A DNA stretch of 15,193 nt from RGIG5612 sp045601405 (GTDB lineage Bacteria > Bacillota > Clostridia > Lachnospirales > Lachnospiraceae): NCBI GenBank assembly GCA_045601405.1, contig JAZRZO010000072.1:1-15193 (forward strand), in the 5' to 3' direction. The stretch's first letter is position 1, and each line of letters starts with the position of its first letter. Positions 14,285 to 15,193 of the stretch are shown here, piece by piece. The translations under genes were made by a program, and so were the position numbers. The notes beneath the pieces are model-generated. The model had not been told where the DNA came from, made no database searches, and was given only the letters and a program-made list of their open reading frames with translations.

Positions 14285-15025
14285 ATGACTGTGGAAGAGC
14301 TGTATCAGCGGATCATTTCAGAATTTTATAAGCTGCCCGGTGTCGATGGTCTTCTTTCGGAGCCTGTGACAGTGACAGCGAACTCAGAGGCTGAGCAGAC
14401 CCTGAAGCCGGAAAATGACCCGCCCTCAACAGTGGCAAGGCCGGAGTTCTGCGTATGCGCTGAGATAAAGGGCGCAAAGGGAGAAGCATATACGGAAACG
14501 CCGGAGGATTTCAACGGAACGCTTAAGGAGGCTCTTGAGATAGCGCCGTCGAAAAAAGGCATAAGCGCCGTAACGGTTTCCGCTATCAACGCGGTAATGG
14601 ATCATCTTTCGCTGTCGCCGGGAACGTTCGGCAAAGACAGGGAAAGCCATTTTGCATACGCCGATGCGCTCCACTCCTATGTTACAGAGCGTTACGGCAG
14701 AGAAAATATAGTGCTTGTGGGATATGACGGATATATAGTAAAGCGGTTCATGGATGATGGGATGATGTTCTGGACTCTGGACAGGGACCCGGCTAACATC
14801 GCTCAGGACCGGTTTGACCATGTGGTAGTCAACGGGGCAAGACTCAACAGAGAGAGCAGCTATGTATGGGGTAAACTGCTGATCGTGACCGGAAGCACAT
14901 TGTGCAACGGGACCATCACGCATTACCTTGATTCGGGAAAAGAACTGCTGTTCTACGGGATAACCTGCGCAGGGGTCGCAACGCTGCTCGGACTGCCGTG
15001 GTTCCCGCCGGATGACCGCGCCTGA
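14285..15025 (+). CDS. DUF4213/DUF364 putative heavy-metal chelation protein
   Basis: A 246-residue cytoplasmic protein. The C-terminal Rossmann-like DUF364 domain is marked by TGSTLCNGT (about residues 202-210), which matches the family's T-G-T-T-L-x-N-G-T loop, followed by LLFYGITCAGVATLLGLPWF. The N-terminal part (about 1-100) resembles the DUF4213 half, and GISAVTVSAINAV (about 91-103) joins the two. The family was proposed from structure to bind metals; no activity is established. The ATG at 14285 is preferred because GGAGG lies 5 bases before it; a GTG four codons upstream is possible. It follows the iron-sulfur subunit by 25 bp with no terminator, so it is co-transcribed. A role in delivering Mo/W or another metal to the enzyme is inference from position. 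It is the last gene before the terminator. Confidence 0.82.
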   Translation: MTVEELYQRIISEFYKLPGVDGLLSEPVTVTANSEAEQTLKPENDPPSTVARPEFCVCAEIKGAKGEAYTETPEDFNGTLKEALEIAPSKKGISAVTVSAINAVMDHLSLSPGTFGKDRESHFAYADALHSYVTERYGRENIVLVGYDGYIVKRFMDDGMMFWTLDRDPANIAQDRFDHVVVNGARLNRESSYVWGKLLIVTGSTLCNGTITHYLDSGKELLFYGITCAGVATLLGLPWFPPDDRA

Positions 15026-15083
15026 ATAAGAAAAATCCCCTTGACATTAGAACCTATCTTTGACAGTTGAGAAAAGGTAAAAA

Positions 15084-15128
15084 CCTCGCAGCTAGCGTAA
15101 ATATGCTATTTGCGAGGCTCTCTTTATT
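15084..15128 (+). terminator. Terminator of the molybdoenzyme operon
   Basis: CCTCGCA (15084-15090) pairs with TGCGAGG (15111-15117), with an inner TAGC/GCTA stem, followed by CTCTCTTTATT. It lies about 60 bp after the last stop. The remainder to 15193 is AT-rich with no gene. Confidence 0.8.
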
Positions 15129-15193
15129 AAAAAGTATGTAGTAATATTTATTTCTTTTTGGTCTGACTTAAAATTTTTCTCATATTTTTTTGA

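Noticed and set aside
15041..15065. Two TTGACA-like hexamers after the last operon gene as promoters
   Set aside because: Neither has a -10 element at 16-18 bp, and both lead straight into the terminator hairpin.

Overview
The window looks like a chromosomal accessory region of an anaerobic, low-to-mid-GC Firmicute, most likely a clostridium of the Lachnospiraceae type. This rests on the strong GGAGG-type ribosome binding sites, GTG/TTG starts, a DacF-like carboxypeptidase, a PepSY lipoprotein, iron-sulfur and molybdenum enzymes, and several gene remnants with clostridial character. It is read from protein families only; no ribosomal marker is present.

Layout. Positions 1-140 are the broken end of an IS3-type transposase. 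Positions 301-3101 hold housekeeping genes: an Sfp-type phosphopantetheinyl transferase, a convergent D-Ala-D-Ala carboxypeptidase, and the divergently transcribed tRNA methyltransferase trmB. A tRNA-Lys(CTT) at 3202-3274 is followed by a duplicated terminator and a 124-bp structured repeat. A second copy of this repeat lies beyond a DUF4143-type ATPase, so the ATPase gene sits between direct repeats next to a tRNA. From about 5.2 to 7.3 kb the DNA is mostly decayed: a DUF2075 ATPase pseudogene with internal frame changes is joined at its 3' end to a tfoX remnant. An intact HAD-family phosphatase (7448-8611) and a convergent PepSY lipoprotein (8715-9101) follow, with a shared terminator between them. 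The lipoprotein has a PhoP/OmpR-type direct-repeat box upstream. At 9313-9450 a ferredoxin head is fused to what looks like a scrap of hybrid cluster protein (hcp). It is followed by an intact YoaK/DUF1275 membrane protein and an antisense piece of a DmsB-like ferredoxin.

The main system is the operon at 10704-15025: a 914-residue molybdopterin enzyme large subunit, a 272-residue three-cluster iron-sulfur subunit with a C-terminal beta domain, and a DUF4213/DUF364 putative metal-chelation protein. The first two genes overlap by 8 bp. Both subunits resemble pyrogallol-phloroglucinol transhydroxylase (AthL/AthS) in architecture and local sequence, and resorcinol hydroxylase is a relative. No Tat signal and no membrane anchor is visible, so the enzyme is predicted to be a soluble cytoplasmic Mo (or W) enzyme that acts on hydroxylated aromatics or a similar substrate. 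The substrate is not known. The third protein may serve metal or cofactor handling, which is inference.

The best candidates for something undescribed are this three-gene molybdoenzyme operon and the structured 124-bp repeat that brackets the ATPase gene after tRNA-Lys.
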